A DNA stretch of 64,000 nucleotides from Montifringilla adamsi (GCA_017590115.1 JAGGNK010009114.1:15403433-15467432), one strand, 5' to 3'; positions 24,691 to 38,600 are shown, numbered from the stretch's first letter. Notes: generated by a model not told the origin, from the sequence alone. A program made the numbers and translations.

Positions 24691-26199
24691 AGAACAATAG
24701 TTCTCATTTTAAGACAATCTGTTGTATCACTCTTGGTGAGCTACTTGCTCACAACAACTAGCTGAAAAACATCCAATTTTTTTCTGTGTGAGGAATGTTT
24801 CCTGACAGAAACATCTTCTAGAGGATAACAAAAGAATGTGAGGGCAAGAAGTAGAGGGATTTTTTTGTTCTAATATTTAATGTTAAATTTGGAAAACACA
24901 ACCCACAGTCAAAGTACAATACAGAGAACTCTTGCAGTGTTAGGGGGGGTTGGACCAAGCAAATAAAAATCTCTACATTTTGTGGCAATCTAAAGAAAAG
25001 TAAAACAACTGTGATTGTAAATAAATGTCGGCAGCCTCTGCAATGCAAAACATCAGCTGAAATCAATGTAACTATCAGAGAAAATAATATTCTACTGTGT
25101 CTTGTTAGCCTGTCAAGCTAATCCATGCAAATAGTCTTTATGCATAACTGTCTTATTCAGATACTTGGATGCAATCCATCAAACACTTCTCATCCATTAA
25201 ATATAATTATATGCTTTGTTGGAATAACCAGATGTTTAGTGCTAAGCTGAACAGATGTCTGCGCTTCACAGTGGAAGGTTATAAACCTATTTACACCAGC
25301 AATAAAATACAAGTATTAAAATGATGGAGGAACTGAGTAGCACTCACTTCATTTTGGCAAATTGCCAGCAATTCACTTTCTTTGGATCAACTTAATAAAG
25401 GTGCTAAGTTTGCTACAGGGTAAATTTGACATAGAAGTTAGTAAAACTAGGCTGACCTTTTGTAATGGGGATAATGATGACCACTTTGGGTCTCTTAAAA
25501 TGACTTAATTAATCTTGCAGTGACTTTGTTTCCAAATATTTGGGTCCAGATTTTTTACAGGGCTAAGTAAAAGGTTGTGTTTAGAATGGACCCCTTTCAC
25601 TCAACAAATATGTTTGGGATGGGGAATGCAGTCTATATGCTCAGGATAGTCTCTTGAAATGCAACACTGGATTTATGGAAACCATTCCTATTGTTCAATG
25701 CACCTCCTTCTCTTCCTTAAAATTTGAGATCCTTTTAAGCAGTAGTCTATGTCTAAGTGATTTTCATTCTGAGACAAAAAGAGGAGATTGCCTAGAATTT
25801 GTTGTCTTTCGCACAAATATATAACTTACCCTACTTGCTTGTACTTTTTTTATTTTCAATGTTTTATCTTCAAGTAGAGTTCTGCTGAAAACAAAATTTA
25901 CAAATAGAACTCTTCTGGAAACCTGAGTCTGAGGATTTTGGGTTTTTTAAGGTGGTAACTAGAGCTGTAGGACTAATTTCCACAAGAGCTCATCTGCTAT
26001 GATATGCTTGCAGTCCAGTAAGCCACTTAAACACTTATGTACATAAATACTTTTACAGAATCCAAATTATAGAAATTTTTCAGACACATACAATGAACAT
26101 TTTTGTTTAAAATAACTTCCATCTAGAGAATTATCTTATTTTTCTGTCTGTGGAATTCCTTTAATTTCTAAGCATTTCAGAAGTATGATGTAATCCTGA

Positions 26200-26283
26200 A
26201 ATATATATATTTCTTCAACAGAAAGAAATTAATTAGTAAATAATAATTATTATTACTAATAGTAATTATTAGTAAATAATTAA
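26200..26283. repeat. AT-rich low-complexity tract
   Basis: It begins with ATATATATAT, then mixes TTAATTAGTAAATAATAATT and similar words that are partly palindromic and repeated (the word ATTAGTAAATAAT occurs twice). Confidence 0.85.
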
Positions 26284-28632
26284 TACATCTGGTTTCTTGA
26301 GTCAAAGCAATTCAGGGTAAATGGTGTCAGGAAGAATGTTTAATAAATTAAGGAGGATCTTAGAGCAGAACAAAAGTCTAGGAGCTCAAAGAGGAAGAGA
26401 GATGGCAAGGACAGCTTCTATGGAAGAGTGAGAAGAAATCCTCAAGCAATAACAATACATAGAGGAGACATGAGGGAGCAGTTAACTCTGCTGACTTTCA
26501 GAAGAAAATTCTCAGAGAGATACACTGTGCTAGCACTTGGAATGGATAATTCCATGTTCTGGGGCAGAAAGAGAAGTTATCCAACAGAAGGAGTTGTGAA
26601 TAGCAGTGGAGGGAACGTGCTCACTGACTGTTGTCTGCCTGATTGGGCTTCATCTGTTTTACAAAGTGGGATTCCTCTGGGGTTGGTAAGGACCAAAATT
26701 TCTCAGAAGCAGTAAAGAAGATAATATGACATTGGTCAAAACACAGTTACACCCAAATAATTAGACAGGAATCTGAAGGAACAGACCAGTCTTGTGAAAA
26801 GCTCTCACCAGGGACTGAGAGACAGGGAAGATGTAGTTCCTTAGAGAGCACAAATAATGTGGCTCAGGCCTTGGTTCAACAAGAAAAAAGTATTCAAGAT
26901 AGTGAAAAAATATTTTCTTTATTGATTATGGGAAATTGCTCTGAAAAGTCACATTACATTATTTCTGTTTCCTGACCTGATGAGCTTCGTAAGATTTCTG
27001 GAATCAATTTTTTCTTAGTAGTCTTTCCTAAAAATTTGAAGAAAACCCCCCCACTTTTTTCATGCTTATAAAATATTATCAATTGCAGTTATGCACCCTG
27101 AAAATGTGGTTACAATAGCACTGGGAAATTAAGCTAAAATTGGGATGCAGGGTCTTTTCTTTCCAATAGAACACATCCCACCCTCTGACAGAGCCTGAAG
27201 AATAAATAGACCCTTTTTAAATGTTGTGAAGGAGACAGCTTGTCATTGCATGTTAGCTGACTCATTAAGATTTCTATTTCAATGATCATCTAGGCTGATA
27301 GAGAACCATTGAGCTGTTAAGATAATCTCACTCTAATGTCTGTAAATACAAGTTTTGTTTGAAAAGTTTACACGTGGTTTTCAATTATTGATTTATATTT
27401 TTTACTTCTTTTAAATGCAGTGATGAAATGTTATATCTGGAATGGCAAAACAGTTTGAGATTAAATTATTGAACAAAACTGCTACCTCTGTATTTGTCTT
27501 CAGCTATTGGCAATCCTGTCTGAACAGCTCTGGTCTGAATTTTCGGGTTCTGGATTCCCAGCCTCCTTGACATTCTCTGTTTCCATTACTCAGCACTGGG
27601 TAATACTGATCTAAAAAGGAGGGTCATCTTGTGGCAAAGAAGATGGGTTTCTTTCTGGTCTTGGCCTGGTGTTGTCTAGAACAAAAAACCCCATATTTAA
27701 TATCAAAATCCCAATATATCTACTTTATTAATCTGGACCAAATAACACTACTGTTATAAATTAATGGATACATTTCACTGAAATATGTGAAATAATGCTG
27801 AGGTTTATTTCTGCATTTTTAATCATGCAAGGCAATCAATTAATGGTCTTGCTTCCCAGGGATCCTCTGCCAGAGGAATAGTATTCACCAGGGGATTCAA
27901 TTATCACTTCTGTTCAGTTTGATTTCATATGGCACCATGATAAATGGCTCCTAGTGCTTGTAATAACAATACTGTGCACACATTTATTTTCTCTTGTTTA
28001 CTTAATAATTAATATGCCACCCACGGTGACAATATGTGGGCTTGTTTATAAAACTTTCAGTAATCAATAATTGTTTCCCACGTGACACTGAGAAGAAATA
28101 ATTCCAGTCATTGCTGTGAGAACTCTTTTCTAATGCTCTCACAGCAAAGCCCTGACTGGCTTTTGATGCTCATCAGCCCAAAGTCCTGGAATATGAAGGT
28201 TCAGTAGTTGTGGTGGTTTCTGCTCTATGTTTAGGAAACTTGCCTCAAGATAACCAAGCTGGCTTGCTTGGAGCAATCCACTAGTGGTAACACATAGTGC
28301 CATTGAGGAAATCATCTGGGAAATAAGATTTTAGGCATAGTTTGGACATCTCAGCAGTATTTCATATTGTGTAAGACAGAAGCACCCAATCAAGTTCCCT
28401 AAGAGAGGCAATAAAATTCTTACTCACTTTTATCAAAACAGATGTACAGTCCTCTGTGAAATACAGGAAAGGATGGGAAAGAAATAGCAGTGCAAGTGTT
28501 TTTCACACTTGGCTTAAAACCTAGACTGCTTCTGTGATCAGATAGTTAATTCTGTGTTAGGTGGCTTATTTAATCTTGTCTTTTGTAAAGGTCCAAAAGA
28601 TCAGAGAACAAAATATTAATTTACTGAACAAC

Positions 28633-28711
28633 TTCAATATTAATATTGAATATTAATATATTAATATTCAATGTTAATATTGAATATTAATATATTAATA
28701 TTCAATATTAA
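28633..28711. repeat. Tandem AT-rich palindromes, 34-bp period
   Basis: The 26-bp perfect palindrome TTGAATATTAATA/TATTAATATTCAA occurs at 28646-28671 and again at 28680-28705, which gives a 34-bp period. The first extends to a 52-bp near-perfect palindrome (28633-28684, one mismatched pair). The second extends to a 38-bp perfect palindrome (28674-28711). This could extrude as a cruciform. Confidence 0.95.
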
Positions 28712-30242
28712 TCAATATCAGTCAAACAGGTCACCTCTAATGAGGCTGAGTCCTGACTATCACACCATCACTAACCTGAAATCCACAATGATTTCCAGAC
28801 TGGGAAGCACTGGACTGCTCAGCCAGGTGCATGCACAGTGTGGATCAGCAGCAAACTCAGGACCTCCTTCATTGCATTCAAGACCTTTGTGCATTTCTAA
28901 GAAACACAGGCTTTTAGCTTGTTGTTTCTCTGACATTCTAGGTGCCTTTGCCATTTTAGTGGATTTCAGGTAGAAGACGAAGAGGCAGTAGCATACGTGG
29001 CTGAGGATAAAGAAATGAAGTTCACCTACTTAGACAAGTCACCTACAAATCTCTGGGAAACCTGAGCAGAAGACTCACTGTCATCTACAGGTTGGGTCAA
29101 GATGGAAATAGTGAATGATGGAGGCTTTGGGTTCCTAATCCCTGAATTGCTCAACGCAGCCTTGCTCCTTTACAGTCACGTCAGCTTTGTTTGCTCAACA
29201 CTGTGCATTTTCATTCTGAACTGGGAGGTAATTCTGAACAAAAAGGAATGTTGTTTCTGCTTTTGTGCATTGTAACAAAGGGAGGTAAAAGTTCACATCT
29301 CCAAGACTCAGATTTTGTGTCTTTGAATCCAGATTTCAGGTAGGCTTGTTTCTTCTAAACCCTGCACACATATTCATTGGAAATGCTGTCAAGTACAGCA
29401 CAGGTAAATCTTTGGGCTGTCCTCAATTCTCCATCCAATCCATACTCTGCTAGAAGTGGGGAAAAAAACCAGTATGATAACATTCTCCTAAACACCTATA
29501 CAGCAGGGACATAAACTCAGCTTTATGAGAGGTCACTTTTGTACCAGAGGTAGACAGAATAAATTTGATTGCACCATAAAAATACAGACCTTTTTGGCTG
29601 CATTTCAAGAAGAATCTTGTTTCCCAGTCTCCTTTTATGAAATGGTATTTGCTATAAGAACTCCACCAAACAGGCATTGATCAGCCCATTCAGGCAGCAG
29701 AGATTAAGGCTGGCCAATATCTTAGCTGCAGAACAAGTTATTTCATTCATACTGCTAGCTGCCAAAATAATTTGTTATAACATTGGACTAATTTGTGTCT
29801 CTCTTCCCTCCCTCTCTTCTGCCCAGACTGGAGTAAGCTTATGGAGACCTGAAGGCAGATGTTATTTCAAGATTGTTTCATTCTGTTTGTCTTTTATTTT
29901 CCCCCCTAACCAAGAAGTTTAGTAAATAGACTATCACCTATTTAATGCTTACATTAAATTTAGAAAAAGCCCACTGAAAGCCCAACATGCTGTAGACAAT
30001 GATGTGTCAGCTTGGTTGTCTGCACTGGTTCTTCTCATTGTTCCTGTGCAGTGTCCAGAGCTGCCATGCTGCCAGCATCACCTTTCCAGGAAAGGTGACA
30101 CCAGCCTAGGGCCATGAAACCTAAGACCAGTTTATGCCCTCTCCTGCCTTTGAGAATACTGGTTCCAGTAGCACATATCCTGCAAATTACCATCACTGTT
30201 CCAGTGGTACCAACCATGTGTTAAGGCACTCAAGAGTGCAAG

Positions 30243-30279
30243 CAAAAAAAGACACAGTGGAACAAAAAAGACACACTGG
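30243..30279 (+). repeat. Short imperfect tandem repeat, two copies
   Basis: CAAAAAAAGACACAGTGG is followed by ACAAAAAAGACACACTGG, a unit of about 19 bp with two or three changes. Confidence 0.8.
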
Positions 30280-31089
30280 TCCAGTGTATGGACTCTCTAG
30301 AAGCTGTGCATATATAGTGATATAGAACTGTCAATAATTCAAGAGATGTCAAAAGGATGTGATGTGAAAGTAGCTGCTTGTTGATGAACTTAAGAGTTTC
30401 CTTGTCTAGTTGTTGGGTTCTGGAGTAGAAATTAGAATTGCAATTGTTCCTCTACAGGTATAGTGGTGAGGGCTGCTCTAGTTACAGTTCTGGCTGAGCT
30501 TGAGGCATAGAATAACTGAAATTTTGTCACCCTCAGAGGCAGGTATCCTTCCTGTGGCTGGGTCTATCTGCACAATTTGACATGGAGAACAAATGAGGTG
30601 AACTTCCAGTTTAAACAGGGGCGTGACACTTCAGCAGTTCAAACCATACTGGTTTGCAACAGCTCTGCTGGTTGAAAAAGTAGTGAGGAGGGAAACTGGT
30701 TATCCTTAACTTAAAAATATTTTAGAGGGATTTTTATCAAAACAAAAAGTGATATGTCATTGTGGGTCTAACAGAAACATTTAGTTTAAATTGAGATGAG
30801 GTTCTGTACCACTTTTTTATCTTATTTCTAGCCTTTCTTTCTGTCCTCTTGTTTGTTTCCTTGTCTGGTTTTGCAATTAAAAATTTTGTTTTGGAAGTTG
30901 TGAAGTACTTTGAACCTCCCTTCTTCCCTCTTTTTAATATCCAGTGTGAGATCAGATCTTTAAATATTTTATCTGAAACTTTATTTTTCTTCAGTAAAAC
31001 TTGCTCACTATCTTGAAAAATAAAATAAAATAATTGCTGAAGAGAAAAAAGTTTGCTCTACTTTTGTAGAATGGAATTAAATAAAATGA

Positions 31090-31103
31090 GTGCCATCTAC
31101 TGG
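31090..31103 (-). promoter_or_regulatory. CTCF core motif match
   Basis: The minus strand reads CCAGTAGATGGCAC, which fits every position of the vertebrate CTCF core CCASYAGRKGGCAS. It is a single site in otherwise AT-rich DNA and not inside a recognised repeat. Binding is an inference from the motif only. Confidence 0.4.
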
Positions 31104-32645
31104 TTGTGAGTTCTATCCTGTAGATTCCTTAACCTCCCATGCACTTTGGCATTGCTGTGCTTGCCTTATATTAAAACTCATCTTTATGCAAGAAAGATAA
31201 TAAAATACTTCATCTTTCCACTGTCTCATGCTTCTGGATGAGCAAGAGATGTTCCGTTGTAGTCTTAAATTATAAGTAGACACACTTTATAATTAAGAAG
31301 GTGCCATTAATCAAATCAGCCAGCAGTAGCTCAGTGTTTTAATTATACACAAATATTGTATTTAGTCTCTTCCTTTTGGTTATTAATCACCTCCATCCAC
31401 TAGACTGCTGTCTGTTTATTATTTATTAAATCCTACTGAAGACTTGCTATATTTTTTATGAGTATAAAAAGGGTGTCTTCAGAATTAATATCAACATTGC
31501 TTTTTTAACTGTAAAGCAGAAAGTCATATTTATAACTGGATTATGTGTACTGTGCTCTTAGCTGTATACCCCTTTGCCTCTAGGAATAATTTCCATTTGT
31601 TATATATAGTGACTTTTGATAATTCTACTTTTTCTTCCACACTTAGAGTGCACCCACACTAAATGGGATTTCTAATGGATTATTCACCTTTCCCTTAGGT
31701 AACAGAGTTAACTTTCAGAATAAGGCAGCAGACAAGAATAGACTTGAAAATTATTAAATCAACAAGATGCAACTTTAGGCTTTATAAACTTGCAGTTCTG
31801 AATTACATAAGGTTGTCAAATCCATTCAAAATTAGCATGAATCAAGAACTCAGTACTAGTTTTAAACAACCAATAATATTGTTTTTATTACTAAGAAAGC
31901 AAAATAGATTAAAAATTTCAGCTTTTCAAAAGTTACCAGGTTTCAAGCCTATTTTTCATTTTAACTACTGTAAGCCTTTGACCTTTCCAAACAGGTAGAT
32001 GTTGGGTAAATAAAATCACATTCTTCAGATTATATGATTCCTAGAGTCTGAGAAGTTCTGGATTTACTCCTCATGAAGAAGAATGAGATTTCAACTGGAG
32101 TATGCTCAGATAGCAGCTGTAGCATGCAGTGGAACGTGCTGAGGATGGTCATGCAGGCTGCTCTTTGAAATGAAATTTGCATTTTGGGAAACTGCTGAAG
32201 TCTGGGCTAATTTCTGTTTCTAACATTTCTTTCCAGTAGGATATTCCAGACCCTTCAGATGTAGCTAACTATTAAAAAGTCGTAATTGTGGAGATACTGT
32301 GGTCAAATCAGGAGCTATGGCTCAGCACTATGGGAAAATGAAACCTTGGTGTTGTTTTCTTTCTAATGTTAAAAGTCATGAGCTTTTTAGGATGCTCATA
32401 GAAATTCTGGACACCTCACTGATCATGGAACAGCAATTTCACAAATAAATACGAGCATAAAAAACAGGAAGGCAATTTAGTCCAATAGCAAAAGGCTGGA
32501 GTCACCTGCCAGGAAAGAATGAAACCATAACCTCTTCCCCCGTACAATGAACCAGTGCATACCTGCTCTGTACTCACTGATGATATATTTTTCTTGTTCT
32601 ACAATTCCCAGCTTCACTTATTCATTCATTCTAGTTTTGTTGAGC

Positions 32646-32649
<4 letters not shown>

Positions 32650-32689
<40 letters not shown>

Positions 32690-32697
32690 AGAAGAAA
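32650..32697 (+). repeat. Poly(A) run of 38 followed by GAA units
   Basis: Thirty-eight consecutive A at 32650-32687 are followed by GAAGAAGAAAA. It could be the tail of a retroposed sequence, but nothing upstream is recognisable as a retroposon and no flanking duplication is seen. Confidence 0.95.
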
Positions 32698-35600
32698 ATC
32701 ACAAAATAAATATAAGCAGAATTAGAAAAGATGGATCGAAGCAGAGAAAAAAAACCTCAGCATTCATTCTCACTGATTATTTGGAGGGCAAGGAACAATT
32801 AGAGTTTTGTTGTTTATAGCATTTAAATATCCAGCTTTCTTTCTGGACTCAGCCAACCTTCCTCCATATTTAGTACAGGGAAAGAGGAAAAAAAAAGAGA
32901 GGAAACTTCAGGAAATCTGTTGCCCCCGAAGGTACCGCTCTTGATAAGGCTTCCTATTCTCTTCTCAGTTGCTGGGTCAGAGACACAGATGTCCAGCAGC
33001 ACTGTTCATAGCCAGAAAAGATGCTTGGCTGGGAACAGTCTCTGGGTTTGTGAAAGGAAAAATGACAGAGTGGGACAGGACAGAATTGGATCTCTTGGGG
33101 TCACAGGTGGCACATGTCCCTGTCCCAAGTCTTTAGTATCCTTTAAGATAACAATTTCTGCCACAACTGAGTGGAAAGCAAACAATTTGTTTGCAGCAAT
33201 TCTCTTGTGACCCCGTGGACTGATTGACAGCTTTATTTACAAATTGTGCCATTTGGCCTTGGCCTTTTGACAACTTCTTTCACAAAGGGTAGCTCATGTC
33301 TGAAGGAAAGTCATTGAAATACTTCTTTTGATGGCAAGATAATGATTCAGTCATTTTTCTGTGTGTGCTTGAAGGGTACTGTTGGACAGATCAATGCAAG
33401 AGGAGTGTTTAAATGCCATAGACATTGTGGGGCAGCACTATCATAAAGCTCAAGTTTTAAAAAAAGTGTAATGAAGTGGACTTCTGTGAACTGAAATAGA
33501 CACAAAAACATCTTTTATTAAGTACTATGCCCTTTTCCTCCTCATTTGATCTCATCACTATCAACAGTAACCTATACTGTCCTGGGGATGCTTTCATAGA
33601 CATTGATTTAATTTCAGCTAGTTTTAGTCTTCCTAAAAATAGGTACTTAATTTAAGATGGCCATCAGAGGGAATGGATATCCCCCTCAAAGATGCCTCCC
33701 AAACACCTTAGGACAGGATAAATGATTGCCTGTGTCCATCTCATTCAGAAGGAGTCAGTGCCACTTGCCCTGCTTCCAACAGCCATCAAGAGTTCTTGGC
33801 AGTCAAAATCTTCACTATGAAATCTTTTATACTTATCCTGCCAGTGCCAGACTGAACCTGCCCTGGTCTATACAGACTGTTTTATTTCTTTTCTTTCTTC
33901 TGTACAAAGACAACAACCTGGACTAATTGGCAAAACTATTGCTGAGACATCAGATTTAATTTCTATTTTTCAGAACAACTTCTCCAGAGTCCATCAGTCT
34001 ATTATATCTGCAAGACTTATCTGAAGTAGAAATACACAAAGTTCCATTAAGGGTTCAGTTTTACAAAGTTTGGGAGGGGTTGTTTGCTTGCTGGGTTTTT
34101 TTTTTTTTTTTAATTTAAAAACCATTTCTACAGCTTACATAATAGTAATCCCATTATTTAAAATCTTGGTATTTTGATCTCTAGATATTTTCTTAGCTCC
34201 TTATTTATGCTGATAATTACTACTGATAGGATGAAGAAAATATGTATAACATGAATACCTTGACTTAGAATGTACTTTGAGTTTTCTGGAACAAAACAAA
34301 AAAAAGGTAGAGAACACCTTCAGTACACTGTGAAGTGCTTCATGTAGCAAATAAACCTTTAAAATGTAGAAGCCTGTGTGGGGTAGCTGCCATGACACAG
34401 TGCAGTTTGATGGAGGGTTACCTGAGGTGACTGATGGACATGGAGGCTCTGCTGAACTGACCCCTCTGCTGCTGGGGCTGGGTGCAGGTTTTTCTTCACT
34501 TCTAAACCTCAGATTCTGGTCACTGAGTTTGGTTAAGCTGGAGTTGGAAAGTGTTGGTGCTGCTCTCATTTGTCATCCATCTGCTAAAGGGGACAGAAGT
34601 AATGCTGTACTCCCTTAGATCTGCTCACACATACAGAGGCCAGAGCAACCAGTCAGTCCTGAAATTCAGTTTTAATCCCCCCAAAAACTAGCAAATAAAT
34701 AAAGCCCAAAATCTCCATAACAACATGCCTCATAATTGGTAATAGCTTGGAGCAAGCAGGAATGTGATCAAGTTTCTTTCAGATTCTAAAAATCTAGATT
34801 TTGGATTCTAGGAATCTTAACTCATTAATCATTTTTTAATGAAATTTATTCTCCCTTTCTGTCTGTCTATCATCCAAACAGAAATCTAGACTTTCTCAGT
34901 GTTGTACATCTAACAGATTGTGTAAACGACTTCCAGTCTCAGGATTGTATGTGAGATAGAGTCTTTGTCCCTTTCCAACAAATGGTTAAAGCCAGCTTTG
35001 AACTGGAGAAAGTTTTGTGTCTGCTGCTTATGGGGGAGGGAAAGGTAAGCTGCTACTTCTAGGTGTCTGTGTGAATATCAAAGAGGAAATTTGCCTGCTG
35101 TGCATGTTCAGAAGCATGTACATATATTTTATCAGTTTCATGAATGGCTTTTCACCACCTTCTGTAAAGTGATTTATAATGATGACTCATTAAATACTAG
35201 TTTCATATTCAAGGGCAATACTTCTTCCAAAGCAGGGTATAATATGGCTGCTCTTCATGTGAGAATTACACTTGATAGTGAAAGCTATATTTAGCAGTGA
35301 CACTAATCCAAATCTGGAAAGGTTTGCACTCCTGATTTTTATACTTTTCACCTGAGGGATCGATTATGTTATCTTTATTGAGAAAAAGAGGATGTTCATG
35401 AATAACTACTGTGAATAGGATAGATCTCACCTTAACTCTGTGTGAGACATCCAATCTAAAGGTTCTCTGTTTTGTCAAAGAGGAAAGTAAATCTGAAAGT
35501 AAATTTGGCTTTTGTGGTATCCAATCTCTCTTTCTCTAGGGTGGCTTAACCACTGTTGTGGTTTAAACCATACAAAATGATCAATTGAGACAAGGGATTT

Positions 35601-38600
35601 GCCTTTTCAGCAACAAAAAATTAAAGGCTAATTAAGCTATAACTATGCCTTTGGGGGTGGATAAAATAGTAGAACAAGTAATAAGTGGAAGAAAAAAATT
35701 AAATCAAACATATATTTTACCTGTCCTTTTAAGATCTCTATGTACTGGTGTCCTCAATCTGTTTTCTACTATTCTATAATTATCTTTTTCATTGAATGAA
35801 AATCTATTATCCTGCTGTGCAACGTCTCATCCCAAAATCAGCACCTGCCAAGTGTAAACCATTCTCACTTTCATTACCTTTAATTTTCATGTCTGAAGAT
35901 TTCTGAATATACTGTGGAGGTTTTTTTAAAGCTAGGACTGAAGCTTGACTGCCAGACTTATAACATTTAATTATCCCTTTTTCTTAAAAGTGTTTGGGAA
36001 ATATTCCCTGGTCAGAAACCTGACTTCTTTACTGGATCACAGTCATTGATAGAAAGCAGCTGTCAGTAGTATGATCTAAGGGTTTAACTCTGAAATATGA
36101 AATTGTCTGCTGGGGAAAGAGTAGAGCAGTGAATAGTAGCTTAAATTAATAAGGAAGGGAAAACATCAGACCTCTGACTTGTGATCTCAGTAAATTTAGA
36201 TTGTTGGGGTTTGGGTTTATTTTGCTTCTGCTTCCATTTTAAAATTCAGCCCTTTTGATGCAATACTTCTTAAGGTCAGATCTGTCTGCTTGGTGCTAGG
36301 CACATGTCTCCTTCTATGAGCTGCTGCTTTAATAGTCTCTAGCATGAAGAATGCATGACCTAAAGAAAAAACTCCAAAAGAAACAGTATTGAGTGTAAAA
36401 CATTATTGTTTTCCTGATTAGGAGCAAAGATATGGAGGAGATGGTCACATTTTATTGGTAGCAAAGTCGTTGTGACTTAGGTTGGGTACATGATCAATAA
36501 ATTCTCTTTGTATTGTTTTGGCAATATGTTTGTTTTCTTTGTTTCTCAGTCTTTTATCCTGTACAGTGCTGTAAATTTTAGGGAGTGGTAGGATGTTTGA
36601 CTTGTTAATGAATTTAGAAAACTGATACCTCCTCAAGATATGATCATCTACATTGAGATTTTCATGGAAAGATATTTTGTATGAAAGTATTCTCTTGTAA
36701 ATGGAAAACATCAACATCCCAAATGATATTTTGGTATGACAGGTCATGATGCTCAAGAAGAAAAGTGACCTTTTTAGAAGCTGTGATTTGAAATTGAAAT
36801 GCTCAGTGTAAGCTCTCTCTTTTGCTGTGCTCTTGAATTGCATAAAACTTTAATTTAAAAAAAAGAAAAAGAGAATCAATAAAACCTCCCCAGCCCTTCT
36901 TTTCAAATTTGATGCTTATCAGTATATCCTACCACCCTTCTCCAAAACACAATACTTAGTTGTCCTTATGGAAATGCAGAATTTTCCATATCCTCACTGT
37001 GAATAGAAAAAGATAACGGCCAAGCAAGTCAGACCAGTGTACTGTAGTGAGCTGAGCTGCTGCTAAATAGAAATCCTGTTGGGTTTTGACTTAATTTCCA
37101 GAGGATGTGTTTGACAGATGTGTGTCAGCACCACACTTCTAGACCCAAGGCAAATGATGATAAATAAAGAGATTATTAGTGGTCATGTAGTATTTTATGC
37201 AAGCCATTTTTTTCTTCTGAATAGTAGTCCAATGTGACTTAAAGGAAAGTCTGAATAAAAAAGCATTTATTTTATATAACTATAGGAGTGTATAAGCATG
37301 TACAACTGTAGAAATTTCTTTTTGACTTGGGAGCATGTCTACATCAGTGAAGCCTTGTCAGAGGGCAGTGAGCTTGTTTAAGGACTGGAAGAAGTCCAGC
37401 TGAATCAGTGCAGTGCTGGGCTTGTCCTACTTGCTCCCACTGAGAACTACCTCCAGTGTACATCACTTAGTCCAAAAATAAGTTATAGTCCCTGTATGGT
37501 GAAGGACTGTGGTGTGTGGCTATGCCAGAGTCACTCAGGGCCAGGCTATATTCTTCTTACAGGAATTTTAGTGAGCCAAGGGGATGTATCAGGTAATTAT
37601 TGACTCTGAAGTCGTGCCTTCTCAGGGGATGTCAGTGAGAACGGTACCCTGAACAGTCTGCTACTGTGCTCATGCCTCAGAAAGTACCTGTTCTCAGTGG
37701 ATATGAGTAGTCCCTGCTCTATCTTATACTGTCATTCCACTAAGTTATACCTCATGACACTGTTGGAGTTTATTTAAAGTTCATCTAATAAAAACTAATT
37801 AAGTTGGTAAAAAGTTATGGAGTACCTAATTTTTTTTGGTGTTAGAATTGTTAGATTTTGAGGCATTCTACACTGCCCCCTCTCCCCAGTTCCTACACAT
37901 GATGGACATTTTTGGAAGAAACATAACATAGCAGTCACCTGATATTTCTAATGATAATTGATTTTGTGGAAAATGAAGAAAAATAGAATGATATACTGAC
38001 TTTTTAAAGAAGAGATTGCTAGAGATAGTCTTGTAAAATCCCCAACAACCCCTGCTCAATCTGGGCCATAATATCATAAGATTAATATGCCACTTTAGGT
38101 CCATGAGAATGATGGCTTAAAGAATCCATACAATCAATTAAAACAGTTCTTGAAACAAGGATTTTCCTTTAGATCTGTAGCTTACTAAGGTAATGGGAAT
38201 TTTTTTTTCTGAAAAAAGGGCTTAATATAGCAAAATTTTCTTGACATAATTTTATAACTTAATCTTGCATCCATGCTTCTTCATTATCATCTCTCTTAGA
38301 AACTCAAACACCAGTATCATACATATTTTCCAACAATATTCTGAGTGGCATTTCTAGAAAAAATATCAAAGGAGGGAATTGTTATTTATTGAAGTTCATT
38401 AAGGTAGAGCCAGTACTGCAAGATATAATTAATCTCAGTTGTGTGAGTTAGGTTATTGATGTTCTTCCTCACCAATTCCAATAACATTGATAGCAACCAA
38501 TCAATCCATCAGAGACTATAACATAACATGTGCCTTATGCCTGTTTTTTTCATCATTAAACTAGAATATTGTTAGTGAAATCAATGGAACAGAATCAATT

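Larger units (their letters stand above)
22561..28632. other. Long unique AT-rich stretch
   Basis: About 6 kb without a recognised gene. It contains a 13-base A run at 22586-22598, a hairpin at 23006-23034, a doubtful CR1-like segment near 24560-24690, AT-rich low complexity at 26200-26283 and a candidate regulatory block at 27996-28090. Open frames do not exceed about 107 codons. Confidence 0.6.
28712..32649. other. Unique AT-rich sequence
   Basis: No gene is recognised. It contains a short imperfect tandem repeat at 30243-30279 and a homeodomain-motif-rich interval at about 31080-31480 that also carries a CTCF-like site. The run of TAATTA-like words and the lack of repeats make the latter a reasonable candidate for conserved non-coding DNA, but conservation cannot be judged here. 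Confidence 0.5.

Noticed and set aside
33661..33682. Second CTCF-like word (CCATCAGAGGGAAT)
   Set aside because: Two key core positions differ from the motif.
36445..36843. Longest open frame, 132 codons, minus strand
   Set aside because: One frame of this length is expected by chance in 64 kb of AT-rich DNA. The peptide has no domain, and its composition follows the base composition.
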